25,145 nt of DNA from an uncultured Oscillospiraceae bacterium. Its GTDB lineage: Bacteria > Bacillota > Clostridia > Oscillospirales > Acutalibacteraceae. The notes below the pieces were generated by a model. The model was given only the letters and a program-made list of their open reading frames with translations. It was not told the origin of the DNA and did not search any database. Positions 22,973-25,145 of this stretch are shown here, piece by piece (position 1 is the first letter of the stretch; every line of letters begins with the position of its first letter). The stretch spans positions 1 to 25,145 of the forward strand of contig URPQ01000024.1 in NCBI GenBank assembly GCA_900549755.1, written 5' to 3'. The position numbers were made by a program, and so were the translations under genes.

Positions 22973-23191
22973 ATGCCGCTTTATCCGAGAATAAGAGATC
23001 TTAGAGAAGACAACGACTTAACCCAAACGCAAATGAGTAAAATTCTCTCTTGCAGTCAGCGGGTATACAGTAATTATGAGCGTGGGGAAATTGACTTTCC
23101 CACCTACACGCTTATTAAAATAGCCGATTTTTATAATGTTTCGGTTGACTATCTTTTAAACCGAACGGATAATCCGAGGATAAACCCTTAA
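22973..23191 (+). CDS. XRE-family HTH transcriptional regulator
   Basis: 72 residues, a single Cro/CI-type HTH: IRDLREDNDLTQTQMSKIL, CSQRVYSNYERGEIDF, then PTYTLIKIADFYNVSVDYLL. It ends shortly after the last helix (NRTDNPRINP). The start ATG follows GGAGGT by 5 nt. It is divergent from the small membrane gene at 22588-22833, and the palindrome at 22874-22896 lies between them, nearer to its own -35 position, so it may autoregulate. Similar in length and fold to the XRE protein at 17580 but with different recognition-helix residues (SQRVYSNYERG against DTSYYGKYERG), consistent with the different operators. Its stop codon overlaps the convergent HD-domain gene by 4 bp. Confidence 0.88.
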   Translation: MPLYPRIRDLREDNDLTQTQMSKILSCSQRVYSNYERGEIDFPTYTLIKIADFYNVSVDYLLNRTDNPRINP

Positions 23192-23685
23192 TTTTTCTCC
23201 CTTATCCGCTCAAACGCTTCGCGTATTTGCCTGTTTTTATAAGCCTTGCGGGCGAAAATTTCATAAACCGAGCAGCCCTTATCTACAAGACAGACCAAAA
23301 AGCTTTCCTTAAACGCGGGCGGAGTGAGAGTGAGCGGAAACATATGCTTTTTAATAATATCCCGCTCCCTGTCGCTTAAATCAAAATCCTGCTCGGCATT
23401 TTTAAGCGCCGCACCGGGGTGATACCTGCCGTGCATAGGTCTGTTTTTATCGGGTATATGCCAATCGTAAAGAAAATAATCATGCAAAAGCGCGCCGCGC
23501 ACAAGCTCGGTTTCATGGCTTTTAAGCGGCTTAAAGTGCTCTGCCAGCCGGTAGCAGTAATATGCCACGGCAATGCAGTGCAAAAGGCACGGGGTGCTCC
23601 CGTGCTGAATAAAAAGCGCTGTTTTTGAAAGCCGCGAATGTGCCGCGGCGGCAGTAATAATATTTATGAAATCCGTATTTCTCAT
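23188..23685 (-). CDS. HD-domain phosphohydrolase
   Basis: 165 residues. The HD metal-binding set is complete: H36 (LLHCIAV), H68-D69 (LLHDYFLYDWH), H114 (IKKHMF) and D135 (CLVDKG). This type hydrolyses nucleotides or phosphoesters in a divalent-metal site; the exact substrate cannot be told. No transmembrane segment. The start ATG (23685-23683) lies only 6 nt after the -10 of a consensus promoter, and there is no Shine-Dalgarno, so the mRNA looks leaderless; no other Met is available until far downstream. It is convergent with the XRE gene (stops overlap) and lies 40 nt downstream of the Fe-S protein gene at 23726 on the same strand, but has its own promoter. Confidence 0.88.
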   Translation of the reverse strand: MRNTDFINIITAAAAHSRLSKTALFIQHGSTPCLLHCIAVAYYCYRLAEHFKPLKSHETELVRGALLHDYFLYDWHIPDKNRPMHGRYHPGAALKNAEQDFDLSDRERDIIKKHMFPLTLTPPAFKESFLVCLVDKGCSVYEIFARKAYKNRQIREAFERIREKN

Positions 23686-23691
23686 ACTATT

Positions 23692-23719
23692 ATTATACCG
23701 CCGCCTATTTCTTTGTCAA
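23692..23719 (-). promoter_or_regulatory. consensus promoter of the HD-domain gene
   Basis: -35 TTGACA (23719-23714), 16-nt spacer, -10 TATAAT (23697-23692), then AATAGT and the ATG. The start site should fall at or within a base or two of the ATG, so no room remains for a ribosome site. Confidence 0.7.
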
Positions 23720-23725
23720 TAAGCT

Positions 23726-24430
23726 TTATTCCAAAATTTCGCCGTCGGTAGAAATTGTAACCACCTGCCAGGGAATAAACTTTCCGCTGTTTTGCAGGGC
23801 AGTTTTTGCAGCGGCTTCAAGCCCGCCGCAGCAGGGAACCTCCATTCGCACCACCGTAACACTTTTAATATCGTTATTCGCAATTATTTCGGTCAGCTTT
23901 TCGGAGTAATCCACCCCGTCAAGCTTGGGGCAGCCCACAAGGGTTATGTGTCCCTTTATAAATTTTTCGTGGAACGCGGCATAGGCATATGCCGTGCAGT
24001 CCGCCGCGATAAGCAGCTTAGCGCCGTTAAAATACGGTGCGTTTACTGGCACTAATTTTATTTGCACGGGCCACTGCGAAAGTCGGCTTTCGGCGTATTC
24101 CGCGCCTTGCCCTGCCTTTTCCGCTTTTTCTGCGTGCTTTATGCTTCGGCTCGCCGTTCCGGGGCATCCGCACGGCAGCGGGGCTTTTTCTTTTTTTGCC
24201 TTGTTTGCCGCAACCGCGGTCTCATCATATGCCGCCGCCTCGCGTTCAACAAAGGTTATGGCACCGGTGGGGCAGGCGGGCAGGCAGTCGCCTAAGCCGT
24301 CGCAATAGTCGTCCCGCAAGAGCTTTGCCTTGCCGTTCACCATACCTATTGCGCCCTCGTGGCAGGCATTTGCGCATGCGCCGCAGCCGTTACACTTTTC
24401 TTCATCTATGCTTATAATTTTTCTTATCAT
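23726..24430 (-). CDS. 4Fe-4S ferredoxin-like redox protein
   Basis: 234 residues. N-terminal ferredoxin module: first cluster C13-x2-C16-x2-C19-x3-C23, complete. The second motif reads C43-x5-C49-x3-C53-P (YCDGLGDCLPACPTGAI), lacking the middle Cys of a standard site. Further cysteines follow in LPCGCPG (C87, C89), AADCTAY, VGCPKLD and VPCCGGLEAAA, suggesting a second metal or thiol-active region. No transmembrane part. The ribosome site AGGGAGGT is well placed. A -10 TATAAT lies at 24459-24464 without a good -35. The domain arrangement resembles clostridial ferredoxin-like proteins annotated simply as 4Fe-4S dicluster proteins. It follows the partial CorA-like gene on the same strand and precedes the HD gene. 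The partner and electron donor are unknown. Confidence 0.85.
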   Translation of the reverse strand: MIRKIISIDEEKCNGCGACANACHEGAIGMVNGKAKLLRDDYCDGLGDCLPACPTGAITFVEREAAAYDETAVAANKAKKEKAPLPCGCPGTASRSIKHAEKAEKAGQGAEYAESRLSQWPVQIKLVPVNAPYFNGAKLLIAADCTAYAYAAFHEKFIKGHITLVGCPKLDGVDYSEKLTEIIANNDIKSVTVVRMEVPCCGGLEAAAKTALQNSGKFIPWQVVTISTDGEILE

Positions 24431-24523
24431 TTTTTATTACCTCCCTTGGTATGGCTCTATTATATCAGCCTTATTTGGAAAGGTATGTTGTTATTACAAC
24501 GGAATTTTAATTTTTTTAAAATT

Positions 24524-25145
24524 CTAAAACCACTTTTTTCTTTTAAAATACCATATAAGAAAAATTACCGTTGCTATGCTTACGGCTATAACCGCCAAAT
24601 AACCAAACCGCCAGTGAATTTCGGGCATAGAGGTAAAGTTCATACCGTACCACCCCACAAGCAGGGTGAGCGGCAGAAAAATGACCGTAACAACGGTAAA
24701 AAGCTTCATAAGCTCATTTTGTTTTATTTCAAGCTGTGATTGATATGCCTCGCGCATACGGTCAACTATCTCCTGTAAGCTGCAAACCTCATTGTAATAT
24801 CTTTCGCACCGTGTGCCCAGCACCGTAAGCAGGCGAACCGCGGCGTCCGATAAAAGCCCGTTATCGTTTGTGCAAATATCGTCAAATATTCCCGAGAGCT
24901 GCCCGTAATACCGTTTAAGCCGCAAAAGCTCTTTCCGCCGCGCGGTTATTACCTCATCCGCCGAAATATCTCCCCCGCTCATTATGGTTTCTTCTTCATC
25001 GTTAAGTTCTTCTTCAATTCTGTCAAGGTTGGCTCCGTCGCCCTTTAAAAGCTTTGAGAAAAATTCATAAAGCAGCCTGTCGTGCGGTGTGTTCGCCGTA
25101 TCCTGCCGCTGCATTATATCGGCGACCCGCCGCGCGGACATATCG
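24524..25145 (-). CDS. CorA-like Mg2+/Co2+ transporter, 5' truncated by window edge
   Basis: C-terminal part of a CorA-type channel: 206 codons are visible and the frame stays open through 25145, so the ATG at 25139-25141 is probably internal. A long charged helical stretch (ARRKELLRLKRYYGQL, then REAYQSQLEIKQNELMKLF) is followed by TM1 (about VVTVIFLPLTLLVGWYGMNF) ending in the signature GMN (YGMNF). TM2 follows (FGYLAVIAVSIATVIFLIWY), then a basic C-terminal tail (FKRKKWF), as in CorA pentamers. The family imports Mg2+ (or Co2+/Ni2+) and gates on cytoplasmic Mg2+. The N-terminal cytoplasmic domain lies beyond the window. A ZntB-type zinc transporter shares this fold; GMN alone does not separate them. 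Confidence 0.9.
   Translation of the reverse strand, partial: DMSARRVADIMQRQDTANTPHDRLLYEFFSKLLKGDGANLDRIEEELNDEEETIMSGGDISADEVITARRKELLRLKRYYGQLSGIFDDICTNDNGLLSDAAVRLLTVLGTRCERYYNEVCSLQEIVDRMREAYQSQLEIKQNELMKLFTVVTVIFLPLTLLVGWYGMNFTSMPEIHWRFGYLAVIAVSIATVIFLIWYFKRKKWF

Noticed and set aside
24494..24526. AT-only hairpin before the CorA-like gene's stop as a terminator
   Set aside because: The stem is about 8 A/T pairs without GC, and similar stretches occur by chance in this AT-rich gap.
1..25145. CRISPR array, tRNA or rRNA genes, prophage, oriC
   Set aside because: No evenly spaced repeats, no tRNA TΨC/acceptor patterns in the intergenic gaps, no phage structural genes and no DnaA-box cluster were seen.

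Overview
The window looks like chromosomal core sequence from a spore-forming, anaerobic, moderate-GC Firmicute, most likely a Clostridia member of the Oscillospiraceae/Ruminococcaceae type. The evidence is AddAB instead of RecBCD, a Rex redox repressor with its own operator, a threonine T-box leader, RicT, Noc next to rsmG, SpoIID, a clostridial-type 2[4Fe-4S] ferredoxin, purine-rich Shine-Dalgarno sites and sigma-A-type promoters. I saw no rRNA or tRNA gene, CRISPR array, prophage or transposase.

Layout. Positions 2-850 hold the 3' part of a 1-phosphofructokinase gene, which converges on the minus-strand addB-addA operon (847-7582). The rex gene (7803-8429, minus) is divergent from trpS-holB-ricT (8615-11396, plus). 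A monocistronic ferredoxin gene follows (11486-11656). A minus-strand group of small genes (11736-12689) encodes a lipoprotein, a reading frame broken by one base in an A7 tract, and a two-helix membrane protein. Next come noc (12853-13689) and the operon membrane protein-trmB-rsmG (13796-16043), all minus. spoIID (16151-17119) is on plus. The span 17131-17807 is a divergent pair of a small unknown gene and an XRE-type repressor. A two-component system (17930-20066) is followed by a 178-bp inverted-repeat element and a terminator. Then come thrS with its T-box (20331-22580, minus), a second small-gene/XRE divergent pair (22588-23191), an HD-domain gene with an apparently leaderless mRNA, an Fe-S protein, and the C-terminal part of a CorA-like transporter running off the window end.

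How it works together. Most of the window is housekeeping: DNA break repair (AddAB), replication clamp loading (HolB), tRNA charging (TrpS, ThrS), tRNA and rRNA methylation (TrmB, RsmG), nucleoid occlusion (Noc), sporulation (SpoIID, RicT) and redox control (Rex, ferredoxin, Fe-S protein). The accessory-looking parts are the two divergent XRE modules, each with a palindrome placed inside the promoter spacer of the facing gene, the frameshifted small ORF, and several dispersed-repeat-like elements.

I found no clearly new large system. The items most worth following up are the two XRE/small-protein switches, the A7 frameshifted ORF, the MITE-like element after the histidine kinase, the altered threonine-binding motif of ThrRS, and the leaderless HD-domain gene. 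Family assignments rest on recognised motifs and remembered family features; no database search was run.
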